Shown here: one piece after another, positions 1-6,324 of the stretch
Layout of the letters: each line of letters begins with the position of its first letter
Numbering within the stretch: the stretch's first letter is position 1
From: Hyphomicrobiaceae bacterium
GTDB taxonomy: Bacteria > Pseudomonadota > Alphaproteobacteria > Rhizobiales > Hyphomicrobiaceae
Direction of reading: 5' to 3'
NCBI GenBank assembly: GCA_013214245.1
Contig: JABSQE010000159.1
Location: 1-8,501, forward strand
DNA length: 8,501 bases
Notes under the pieces: generated by a model
Told to the model about the DNA's origin: nothing
Database searches by the model: none
The model's input: the letters and a program-made list of their open reading frames with translations, nothing else
Made by a program: the position numbers and the translations under genes

Positions 1-280
1 GTGCGGTTGTGTCTACTATATCGCGTGCCGTGAAGTGCATTGTCTCACCGGAATGTTGAATATGATTTACTCGCTTGCCGTCAACTGAGTGATCAACACC
101 ATGACTGCGTAAAATACGGCAAAGTAAATTTACGTCAGCTAAATTGGGGACGTTACGTAATGTAAGTCGTTCAGGCGTTAGAAGACTTGCAATCATTAAT
201 GGCAAAGCAGCATTTTTGGCACCCGAAATAAAAATTTTACCGTTTAATTTATTACCACCAACGATTTTGATGCGATCCAT
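1..280 (-). CDS. murA: UDP-N-acetylglucosamine 1-carboxyvinyltransferase, N-terminal part (runs off left edge)
   Basis: MurA transfers enolpyruvate from PEP to UDP-N-acetylglucosamine, the first committed cytoplasmic step of peptidoglycan synthesis. Reading the minus strand from the ATG at 278-280 gives an unbroken frame of 93 codons to the window edge. It begins MDRIKIVGGNKLNG and continues with FISGAKNAALPLMIASLL, the family's conserved N-terminal signature. K22 and N23 of that signature match E. coli numbering exactly and contact the UDP-GlcNAc/PEP site. The later segment LRNVPNLADVNLLCRIL matches the next conserved block. The catalytic Cys/Asp loop lies beyond the edge. The start is supported by the family N-terminus and by an AAAAGGA ribosome site at 291-297, 10 bases upstream. 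The gene appears intact as far as visible. It faces away from a long gene-free region, so its promoter must lie there, but I could not identify one. Family assignment is near certain. Confidence 0.96.
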   Translation of the reverse strand, partial: MDRIKIVGGNKLNGKIFISGAKNAALPLMIASLLTPERLTLRNVPNLADVNLLCRILRSHGVDHSVDGKRVNHIQHSGETMHFTARDIVDTTA

Positions 281-757
281 CTGTGTCGCGTCCTTTTATG
301 AGGAGTAAGTTATTTGATACTAACTCTAACCTAATCACTTTTGAGATATATGGGTGACTTATAGTTTTCGCGTAATTAATCAGCTAAAAGTGCCCTTCGC
401 TTCTTTTTTAGTGTCATCCTAACTATATGTTATTATTACATCAATTCATCGGTATAGCTATTTTAGCAATAGTTTCACAGGGTATGAACAATAAACTAGA
501 TTAAATGGTTTTTGAAATAGTTATGTATCTCATGTCGAGAAAATTCACTTAGCACAAAATAATTGCGAGGTATGTTCCACAACTTGGTAAAGTTATGACA
601 CTGTAAAAAAACCCAACAATGTCAAGCTGACTATAAGTAGCTTATAAAGTCTTAAGTAGATTTTAGACAAAACAAGCGGTCTGCGTGCTAATTTATAATC
701 TGTGTAGGCTCAAAGAGCTCAGTTTTGTGCAATCTCTGAAACAAACTGTTTTATATG

Positions 758-776
758 CTTATTAATAAGATTTTTT
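758..776 (+). repeat. 12-base perfect palindrome followed by a T-run
   Basis: CTTATTAATAAG at 758-769 is its own reverse complement and is followed by A and six T (771-776). The arrangement resembles a minimal terminator, but the hairpin would have only four A/T-rich pairs around a four-base loop. It is more likely chance or an eroded site. No transcription unit ends here. Confidence 0.3.
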
Positions 777-1030
777 GCCTTATAATCCTTATATCTGCCC
801 AAGGAAAACTTTAGATGTAATTTGTTCATAATATAACTTATGAGCTGCGATGTGAATCGCTAACAAGTTTGCTTTTTGATTTTTTAAGTTAACGACTTCA
901 TTTTAAATCGCGCACAATCTTTATTGAAAATTATTCGTTTTTAAATTATTAAATGATAATGTGCTATTGAAATTTGACATAAATGTTGCTATTAAAAACC
1001 AAATATATTATTTCTGACTTGAAACTTTTT

Positions 1031-1045
1031 ATCTAGAAACTAGAT
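1031..1045. repeat. Short inverted repeat ATCTAG/CTAGAT
   Basis: ATCTAG and CTAGAT are separated by AAA, giving a six-pair perfect hairpin. On its own this could be chance, but it lies just before the much longer hairpin at 1058-1113 and may belong to the same structured stretch. Confidence 0.4.
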
Positions 1046-1057
1046 TTGCATTTTTTG

Positions 1058-1113
1058 ACTTTTAATATCAATTCAAACTTTTCTAACGCAAGTTTGAATT
1101 GAGCAGTAAAAGT
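1058..1113. repeat. Long two-tier inverted repeat (13 + 7 pairs)
   Basis: TCAATTCAAACTT (1068-1080) and AAGTTTGAATTGA (1090-1102) are perfect reverse complements around a nine-base loop. They are flanked by a second matching pair, ACTTTTA (1058-1064) and TAAAAGT (1107-1113), across a small internal loop. Assuming about 68% A+T, a perfect 13-pair stem with a short loop is expected far less than once in spacers of this size. No T-run follows directly on either strand, so it is not a classical terminator. It could be an RNA hairpin, a DNA cruciform or protein site, or the remains of a mobile element end. Confidence 0.85.
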
Positions 1114-1229
1114 GACTTTAGATACAAAAGTCTTGTCACCTACAGCGTTCGTCTCTGCTTGTAGATTATACTTAGTTTTAACAATACATTAGGTGTAGAA
1201 TTCAACCTGTTACTAGCTTTTCTAAGTGA

Positions 1230-1258
1230 TTCTTAAAATTAATGTATAATTTTAAGAA
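1230..1258. repeat. 12-pair perfect inverted repeat
   Basis: TTCTTAAAATTA (1230-1241) and TAATTTTAAGAA (1247-1258) pair perfectly around a five-base loop. Nearly all pairs are A/T, so thermal stability is modest. The second arm overlaps a TATAAT (1245-1250), but no matching -35 sits upstream. It lies between the 13-pair repeat and the terminator-like hairpin. Confidence 0.8.
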
Positions 1259-1288
1259 ATAGCACGTACGCTTGTGAGTAAGAGTTGT

Positions 1289-1341
1289 ATATATATTTAC
1301 TTGTAATTCCCTATTAGGGTTACGCAATATATATTTTTTTT
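1289..1341 (+). terminator. Probable intrinsic terminator upstream of tRNA-Thr
   Basis: A core stem pairs CCCT (1309-1312) with AGGG (1316-1319), continued by GTAA (1303-1306) with TTAC (1320-1323) across a two-base bulge. An outer stem pairs ATATATAT (1289-1296) with ATATATAT (1327-1334). Seven T follow directly (1335-1341). This stem plus T-run is the normal form of a Rho-independent terminator on the plus strand; no T-run follows on the minus strand. No gene precedes it on the plus strand, so it either ends an unannotated RNA from the 1000-1300 region or is a relic of a lost gene. Confidence 0.5.
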
Positions 1342-1432
1342 GTTGAAATTTTGTTGTTTTTCTGTACAAAAGTTTGATTTTATGTAGTTAAAATTATCTA
1401 GTACTGTAGGTTAGAGATTGATTACAAGAAAA

Positions 1433-1507
<75 letters not shown>

Positions 1508-2276
1508 CTATTTTGCTTTAAACAGTTTTTTTTAACCACCTATATTAAAAATAGGTTCGTTAGAGTTCATGTCATCATGGTGTGAGGTTTTGTTTTCAGC
1601 ACATTTTCCATACATATTCCCTGTATTCCATTAATTCCCGTTTTGCTCTTACAGGTAAATATCCTTTTTAGATACTAGAGCTTTAAAACTATTAGTGATT
1701 ATGACTTTGAATAGTTATAGGTCACACTACAGTTGTTGTTAACCATGTATACAGATAGAGACCAAATATAACATTCACAAGTGTTGCAAACTCCATAATG
1801 AACTTAATTTTGATATTTAGTACGCTAAACGAGTAAACGATGGGATTAGCAGCGCTTAAGAATTATATATGTTACATGCGCCACGTAATTATTAGTAAAA
1901 TTTCGGGTTTACAAAGATTAATCGTAAGATTTCAACTGAAATGCCTAATGATTTAGAATTTTCAGTTAAAGTGCTCTTTGTTGTCACCTAGTCTACGATT
2001 ACTTTAAAAGCAATCGACTTTTTACTGGTGATGTGTTAGCTTATAGGCGAAAAATTTTATAACTTTAGAAAAACATTATGAAATATATAAACATTTAATA
2101 TTAAGAATAATCTAATATTGGGATAATATTCAAGCATAAGAGAACAAGTTTTAAAAAAGTAAACTTTACTATTCTCTTTAACGGTAGTTGATTTTAAAAA
2201 TTAGTTTCATGCGTGATTTAGGGTGGATATAACAGAAGGTAGGATAGGGTAGGTTCTAGGTTATATTGATATTTTT

Positions 2277-2306
2277 TTAAATCTTTGATTTAAGATGAAA
2301 ATCTTA
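2277..2306. repeat. Two abutting small hairpins
   Basis: TTAAATC (2277-2283) pairs with GATTTAA (2287-2293) around TTT. The overlapping TAAGAT (2291-2296) pairs with ATCTTA (2301-2306) around GAAA, a GNRA-type tetraloop. The two share bases 2291-2293, so they are alternatives or stack in part. Function is unknown. Confidence 0.4.
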
Positions 2307-2323
2307 GACACAAGTATTATTTT

Positions 2324-2346
2324 GAGGAGGTTATTTTTATTAACCT
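2324..2346 (+). promoter_or_regulatory. Orphan Shine-Dalgarno-like site inside a small hairpin
   Basis: GAGGAGGTT (2324-2332) is the best match in the window to the 16S rRNA anti-Shine-Dalgarno sequence, better than those of the real genes here. No ATG, GTG or TTG follows at useful spacing; the frame from the nearest ATT stops after eight codons. AGGTTA (2328-2333) pairs with TAACCT (2341-2346), which would bury the site in a hairpin. It may be a fossil ribosome site of a lost gene, or chance. Confidence 0.3.
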
Positions 2347-2753
2347 TTCAATACAAACACTCTAAGTTAGACATAAAGCAAACATAAAAAACGATAAAAA
2401 TTTGCGTTTGTCTTAAGAGTTAATACTTTCTGTAATGTAATTGTGATGTCAGAGCTTTGGTTAATAAAAAATTACACCTCAATACTGTGAGCTTTGAATA
2501 ATTCAATTGAGTGTGTATACGTTCGCATCTAAAGGATTCTGTAAGATAAGATTTTTATTTTATTAGTAGTTAGGTCAGTTCTTTGGCTAGCAAAGTTGGT
2601 ATGGAGACAACTTGTTTAAAAGTTTTAATAACTATGAGATTGCGAGAATACTAGTTAGTTATAGCATTATTATTTTTGGCTACGCGCCAGTTCCTTTTAC
2701 ATATTATTTATAAATTTCAGCACAATTTTCCATCCTTGTCTAACTAAACAGTA

Positions 2754-2793
2754 TTAAATGTTAAGGGTGTCATCTTACACTTAAATAATTTAA
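2754..2793. repeat. Bulged inverted repeat, 14 pairs
   Basis: Three paired blocks nest in order: TTAAAT (2754-2759) with ATTTAA (2788-2793), TTAAG (2761-2765) with CTTAA (2780-2784), and TGT (2768-2770) with ACA (2777-2779). Small bulges separate them and the loop is six bases. No T-run follows. It may be structured RNA, or chance in AT-rich DNA. Confidence 0.45.
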
Positions 2794-2899
2794 AATCTTA
2801 TTTGAATGGTAGTATATTTGAAATCAAAATTAGGTCTTATTTATCGCTCCAGTCAATTCTAATAATATTTATAGCACAAGCCGGTGCTCAAAATAGATT

Positions 2900-2944
2900 T
2901 CTGAAAGAAATTTTCATAGCAATTTTCAGACATACCTGGCTATG
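2900..2944. repeat. Interlocking inverted repeats that could form a pseudoknot
   Basis: TCTGAAA (2900-2906) pairs with TTTCAGA (2924-2930). CATAGC (2915-2920), inside that loop, pairs with GCTATG (2939-2944) downstream. The two perfect stems interlock in the order required for an H-type pseudoknot. The element ends about 195 bases before xerC, so a leader structure is possible but unproven. Confidence 0.35.
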
Positions 2945-3138
2945 AGAGTGTGTCGAGTAGTATGAGCTATAAGTAGTTTAGAAATAAGTATAAACGTTCA
3001 GAAATAACAGGCCGATATAAATTGTTTATTCCACTTTATCATAAGATTTAACGATAAGTTAAGAAAAAAGGGTAAAAATCCTATACTGCATGTCCAGATT
3101 CTTTTTAGTAGATATTTGGCAGTTAGTTTGGAGATCGC

Positions 3139-4080
3139 ATGGTAAATAAAACAAGCACATATTACAGTAATACTCAACTAACAAGTATAATAAATACTTG
3201 GTTAATTCATATCAATAAAGATCGTGGCCATTCAGATAATACTTGTGATGCGTACTCCCGTGATATCAGACAATTCCTGCAATACTTACGTTCTACACTT
3301 GGCAGATCGGTTGTTATGACGGATCTCAATAAGATCGATAGCCGTACATTTCGAGCTTACATGGCATTTCGTCGCGGACAGGGAGTGTCAAGTAAATCTC
3401 TAGCAAGAGCTTTATCTGCGTTACGGACTTTTTTTTACTGGCTTGAAATTGAAGATATCCTAATAAATAGAGGCATCAAAAAAATAATTTTGCCAAAAAT
3501 CCCGCGATCGCTTCCCAAACCTCTTACCGTTGATAAGGCTAAAGACCTTGTGCAAACAAATTATGATACAAAATTCGACTGGGTTGCGGCGCGTGACGCA
3601 GCTGTTTTATTACTTTTATATGGTACCGGACTTCGTATATCTGAAGCTCTCTCAATAACTTTTGAAAATGCACCAATACTAGGGCGTGATACTTTAAGGA
3701 TTATCGGCAAGGGCAGAAAGGAACGCTTAGTTCCCGTGTTACCAATTGTTTCGAGCGCAATCCAAAATTACATCAAGCTTTGTCCATATAAATTAGTTGG
3801 ATCAAAACCGTTATTCGTTGGTGTAAAGGGTGGTCGTCTTTCAGCACGTGCTATTCAGTTAGCGATTGTTAGACTGCGTGAGACCTTGGAATTGCCTCAC
3901 AACACCACACCGCATACGTTACGCCATTCCTTCGCAACACATCTGCTTGAAAAAGGCGCCGATTTGCGTCAAATACAAGAGCTTCTAGGTCATGCTTCAC
4001 TGTCAACTACCCAGTGTTACACAGAGGTCGAACGCGACCGATTGCTTGCGATTTATGATGCAGCACACCCGCGTGCATAA
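3139..4080 (+). CDS. xerC: Tyrosine site-specific recombinase XerC
   Basis: XerC, with XerD, resolves chromosome dimers at the dif site near the terminus, acting in the cytoplasm at division under FtsK control. The 313-residue product has the normal family length. An N-terminal SAM-like core-binding domain spans about residues 10-105 and includes the SLARALSALRTFF helix typical of XerC. The catalytic domain follows from about 125 to the end. All catalytic residues are visible: R166 (GTGLRISEAL), K191 (GKGRKER), H259 and R262 (HTLRHSFATHL), H285 (LLGHASLSTTQ) and the nucleophile Y294. The ending YDAAHPRA is the usual alphaproteobacterial XerC C-terminus and argues for XerC over XerD. The start is supported by GGAG at 3130-3133, five bases upstream. 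The gene is isolated; the usual priA-side neighbours are not seen. No dif-like site was found in this window. The gene appears intact and functional. Confidence 0.94.
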   Translation: MVNKTSTYYSNTQLTSIINTWLIHINKDRGHSDNTCDAYSRDIRQFLQYLRSTLGRSVVMTDLNKIDSRTFRAYMAFRRGQGVSSKSLARALSALRTFFYWLEIEDILINRGIKKIILPKIPRSLPKPLTVDKAKDLVQTNYDTKFDWVAARDAAVLLLLYGTGLRISEALSITFENAPILGRDTLRIIGKGRKERLVPVLPIVSSAIQNYIKLCPYKLVGSKPLFVGVKGGRLSARAIQLAIVRLRETLELPHNTTPHTLRHSFATHLLEKGADLRQIQELLGHASLSTTQCYTEVERDRLLAIYDAAHPRA

Positions 4081-4337
4081 CTATCACATCTAATTCTTTA
4101 CGGATATTTTATCGTGCATATAAGTTAAATATGAAATAGGTAGGTCATTTGCAAAGTACACTATCAACAAGCTTTTCTTATAAAGAGACATTTTAAATAT
4201 TAATAAGTTGACCAGATTGACTGAAATATAATTACATTCGGGACATTGTTGTGGCAGGCTTCTGTTGCCAGGTGCTTGCCGAACCCCGCCTAAGCATGCT
4301 TAACGCTTAGGACTTAATTCGAACCGTAAGACATCGC

Positions 4338-4379
4338 TTAAGCAGCAATGGCCTGTGGCTCAGCATAGTTGTCGTTTGC
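4338..4379 (-). other. tmRNA proteolysis-tag reading frame (ANDNYAEPQAIAA)
   Basis: The tag frame inside ssrA begins at the resume codon GCA (4377-4379) after the conserved TAGTT segment. It encodes ANDNYAEPQAIAA and ends at TAA (4338-4340): 13 codons plus stop. The AND start matches other tmRNA tags, and the Ala-Ala end is what ClpXP recognises. The last three residues are IAA rather than the common LAA or VAA. An alanine carried by the tmRNA itself precedes the tag. Confidence 0.93.
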
Positions 4380-4462
4380 AACTATTAAGAGACCCGATAA
4401 CGGTGGTATCATGCCGAGCAAAAGCACATCTTTTACACCCTCGTCGATCCTATTTCGCCCCC

Positions 4463-4496
4463 TTCAAAGTCCATAAAACAAACTAACTATGGACTT
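4463..4496 (-). other. Intervening segment of permuted tmRNA, excised during maturation
   Basis: This 34-base stretch joins the CCA end of the acceptor piece to the first G of the coding piece. AAGTCCAT and ATGGACTT (plus-strand 4467-4474 and 4489-4496) pair perfectly over eight bases around a 14-base loop, extending the acceptor helix of the precursor. In known two-piece tmRNAs the equivalent loop is removed by tRNA-type processing, leaving two RNAs held together by base pairing. Removal here is inferred from that family knowledge. Confidence 0.85.
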
Positions 4497-4688
4497 TGGT
4501 GGAGGCGCCGGGTACCGCCCCCGGGTCCGATAAGCTTATTGTGATGACCGTTTATCGCTATAGTCGAATAAATCAACGATTATTTAATAACATCATTTGA
4601 TAAAGAAAGTAATAGTAAATATTGCAAATGCTGAATAATTAAACAATACTGCTAAGGTTAAAGCAGATATAATACTAGAAATTATTGC

Positions 4689-4700
4689 TAAGTTAACTTA
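4689..4700. repeat. 12-base perfect palindrome upstream of rbfA
   Basis: TAAGTTAACTTA is its own reverse complement and lies about 117 bases before the rbfA start, in the spacer between divergent ssrA and rbfA. Such a site could bind a dimeric regulator, but it is all A/T apart from one central pair on each side and may be chance. Confidence 0.3.
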
Positions 4701-4816
4701 ACAGTCCATATATAGCTACTGAAAATATCTTGATCCTTAAGAAAAAGTGAAAACAGTTATCGAGATGGTGTATGTTTAAGCATTAGTATCATCTTCAAAC
4801 TTAAGGGATATCTTAT

Positions 4817-5218
4817 ATGTCAGCCCATAATTTCGAACGAAGATTAACCAGCTCCGTTCCTTCGCACCGCCAATTACGAGTGGGAGAGCTTGTACGACAC
4901 AAACTGTCAGAAATGTTGATCCGTGGAGAAATGCACGACGTATCTTTAACATCAAATATTATTACCATCGCACAGGTGAGCATGAGTTCAGATCTCAGGG
5001 TAGCTACAGTATATGTCGTAAAACTCGGTGGTGGTGATATGAATCATATTATCAAGGCCTTGAATACGAATCGAAAATTTATTCGTAGCGAGGTCGCTCG
5101 CGCAGTTTCTCTTAAATTTGCACCAGACATTCGTTTTCGAACAGATGATACGTTTGATGAAATGGTGCGTATAAATGCTCTTTTAAATAGTTCTAAGGTT
5201 CGCCAAGATATTGAATAA
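4817..5218 (+). CDS. rbfA: Ribosome-binding factor A
   Basis: RbfA binds the immature 30S subunit near the 5' end of 16S rRNA and is needed for late processing and cold adaptation. The 133-residue product is full length with a single KH-like domain. Visible family segments are RVGELVRHKLSEML (about 21-34), the strand ITIAQVSMSSDLRVATVYV (about 49-67), NRKFIRSEVARAVSLKFAP (about 85-103) and IRFRTDDTFDE (about 105-115). The start is supported by AAGGGA at 4803-4808, eight bases upstream, and by the alphaproteobacterial type of N-terminal extension before the domain. truB follows 87 bases downstream on the same strand, so the two are probably co-transcribed. The usual upstream partners nusA and infB are absent; an oppositely oriented ssrA lies there instead. 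This gene therefore needs its own promoter in 4546-4816, where none is obvious. Confidence 0.93.
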   Translation: MSAHNFERRLTSSVPSHRQLRVGELVRHKLSEMLIRGEMHDVSLTSNIITIAQVSMSSDLRVATVYVVKLGGGDMNHIIKALNTNRKFIRSEVARAVSLKFAPDIRFRTDDTFDEMVRINALLNSSKVRQDIE

Positions 5219-5305
5219 ACGCAAAATATGTTCGAGTGTTAGTATGTCTAGTTGATATTTTGAGATGTGATCTATCTGATAGATGCAAATTACTTAAAGT
5301 GAAAT

Positions 5306-6244
5306 ATGGCACGCACCAGAACAGGACATATAATTAATGGATGGTTGGTTTTAGACAAGCCTGCAGGTATGACCTCTGCTGCTGCAGTGTATAATGTAAA
5401 GCGTCTTTTTAATGCTCGAAAGGTTGGTCATGCTGGAACTCTTGACCCCCTAGCAACTGGGATATTGCCTCTTGCACTTGGAGAAGCAACTAAAACGATC
5501 TCCTTTGCTATGCAGAGTAAAAAAGCTTACCGTTTCACGATTCATTGGGGTGTTGAAACCAGCACGGATGATTCAGAAGGTAAAATAATCCAAAGATCAG
5601 ATTTCTTTCCATCTTATCAGAATATTGCCTTGAGGTTACCTCAATTTATTGGAGCGATTATGCAGATACCCCCACAGTTCTCTGCAATCAAGGTAGCTGG
5701 TGATCGTGCTTATAATCTTGCACGCGTTGGTAAGAAACCTCATCTCATGGCACGTGAGATTTTCATAGAACAACTACAAATAGTAGAAATACCGAATAAT
5801 CAAGAAGCAGTTTTTGAAATTGTATGTGGGAAAGGCACTTATATACGCGCAATTGCACGTGATCTTGGGCGCTCACTTGGCTGCTTTGGTCATGTGAAGA
5901 GTTTGAGGCGTATTAGAGTTGGACCATTTGTAGAAGAGGATGCATGGACTTTAGATGATCTTGAGTGTTCAGCTAAGAATTACAAAGATAGTGTTAATAT
6001 TTCAAAATTAAGCAAGTCTATTATGCTTCCCGTCGAAACTATTCTCAAGGGTTTACCACGTTTTGAATTGCCTTCAATTTTGGCGGAACGCATCGCACGT
6101 GGACAATGTGTAGTTGTTAGTAACTGTAATAATCAGACCCTCAATGGAAGAGCCTATGCTACTAGCAAGGGTAAGTTATTGGCTATTGTGGATTTCACTA
6201 ATGGCGAATTGAGACCTAAACGGGTATTCAATTCCTTGCTGTAA
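5306..6244 (+). CDS. truB: tRNA pseudouridine(55) synthase TruB
   Basis: TruB converts U55 in the T loop of most elongator tRNAs to pseudouridine and also acts as a tRNA folding chaperone. The 312 residues match normal length. GWLVLDKPAGMTS (12-24) is the family N-terminal motif. GHAGTLDPLATG (41-52) carries the catalytic aspartate D47. Y75 in KKAYRF is the conserved active-site tyrosine, and PPQFSAIKVAGDRAY (122-136) and GKGTYIRAIARDLG (175-188, with R181) are the remaining synthase motifs. The remaining C-terminal part (about 250-312) fits the small PUA-like domain and ends in a basic segment. The start is set by the family N-terminus; AAAGTGA (5296-5302), three bases upstream, is a close and weak ribosome site. 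It follows rbfA. rpsO and pnp, its usual followers, are missing; mreB converges on it 80 bases downstream. Confidence 0.95.
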   Translation: MARTRTGHIINGWLVLDKPAGMTSAAAVYNVKRLFNARKVGHAGTLDPLATGILPLALGEATKTISFAMQSKKAYRFTIHWGVETSTDDSEGKIIQRSDFFPSYQNIALRLPQFIGAIMQIPPQFSAIKVAGDRAYNLARVGKKPHLMAREIFIEQLQIVEIPNNQEAVFEIVCGKGTYIRAIARDLGRSLGCFGHVKSLRRIRVGPFVEEDAWTLDDLECSAKNYKDSVNISKLSKSIMLPVETILKGLPRFELPSILAERIARGQCVVVSNCNNQTLNGRAYATSKGKLLAIVDFTNGELRPKRVFNSLL

Positions 6245-6324
6245 AAAACTAACTCAAAAATTAAATTTTCCTTTAGATGATTTCTGAAATCAATATTGTT
6301 TCCATTATAATTAAGTATCTATTT

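Larger units (their letters stand above)
281..1432. other. Gene-free spacer between murA and tRNA-Thr, about 1.15 kb
   Basis: Both strands are broken by frequent stops, and I recognise no protein family or gene remnant. The stretch is very AT-rich. It must hold the murA promoter and leader near its left end and the tRNA-Thr promoter near its right end; neither shows a convincing -35/-10 pair. What stands out is a set of inverted repeats: a bulged hairpin at 629-651, a 12-base palindrome followed by six T at 758-776, and a tight cluster at 1031-1341 listed separately. A perfect TTGACA occurs at 974-979, but the nearest TATATT lies 24 bases further on, too far for a standard promoter. The simplest reading is a fully eroded gene region, as in degrading symbiont genomes, possibly with a small RNA in its right third. 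Confidence 0.7.
1508..3138. other. Gene-free spacer between tRNA-Thr and xerC, about 1.6 kb
   Basis: Stops are dense in all frames, and I recognise no gene, RNA family, insertion sequence or direct-repeat array. Scattered local structures are present: an 8-pair hairpin AACTGAAA/TTTCAGTT (1934-1941 with 1960-1967), a 13-base palindrome (2158-2170), a short G-rich tract (2238-2260), paired small hairpins (2277-2306), an orphan Shine-Dalgarno-like site (2324-2332), a bulged 14-pair hairpin (2754-2793) and a pseudoknot-compatible set of repeats (2900-2944). Some are expected by chance in AT-rich DNA of this length. The xerC promoter should lie near the right end, but no clear consensus is visible. 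The best reading is decayed former coding DNA. Confidence 0.7.
4245..4545 (-). ncRNA. ssrA: Transfer-messenger RNA, circularly permuted two-piece form
   Basis: tmRNA with SmpB rescues stalled ribosomes and tags the nascent protein for proteolysis. Reading the minus strand, the acceptor piece comes first. It holds a T-arm stem CCGGG/CCCGG, then CGCCTCC, discriminator A, and CCA ending at 4497. A 34-base intervening segment follows (4463-4496), then the coding piece starting GGGGGCG at 4462-4456. GGGGGCG pairs with CGCCTCC over all seven acceptor positions (one G-U), which fixes both mature ends at the acceptor. The coding piece continues with the conserved GGATCGAC segment, the resume signal TTAATAGTTGCAAACGAC, the tag frame, a strong hairpin CCTAAGC/GCTTAGG, and a pseudoknot-like 3' part containing ACCTGGCAACAGAAG. 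Acceptor half before coding half is the alphaproteobacterial permuted arrangement. The outer ends (near 4245 and 4545) are approximate. It is divergent from rbfA. Confidence 0.94.

Noticed and set aside
974..1009. Promoter with TTGACA (974-979) and TATATT (1004-1009)
   Set aside because: Spacing is 24 bases, well outside the usual 16-18, and no other -10 fits.
1374..1400. Promoter for tRNA-Thr with TTGATT (1374-1379) and TATCTA (1395-1400)
   Set aside because: Spacing is only 15 bases and both boxes are weak matches; not supportable by eye.
1516..1555. Terminator after tRNA-Thr from the ACCTAT/ATAGGT hairpin
   Set aside because: The T-run (1526-1533) lies before the hairpin on the plus strand, and the minus strand has A after it, so the geometry is wrong on both strands.
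2990..3138. dif-like recombination site near xerC
   Set aside because: The TTATC...GATAA partial symmetry has no resemblance to the conserved XerC/XerD half-sites and central region of known dif sites.
4245..4545. Structured GC-richer region taken as plus-strand RNA such as 4.5S or RNase P
   Set aside because: The plus strand gives no recognisable RNA; the minus strand gives the tag frame, resume signal, acceptor stem and CCA of tmRNA.
6245..6324. Bidirectional terminator between truB and mreB from TGATT/AATCA
   Set aside because: Only five A/T-rich pairs and no clean T-run on either side; too weak to call.
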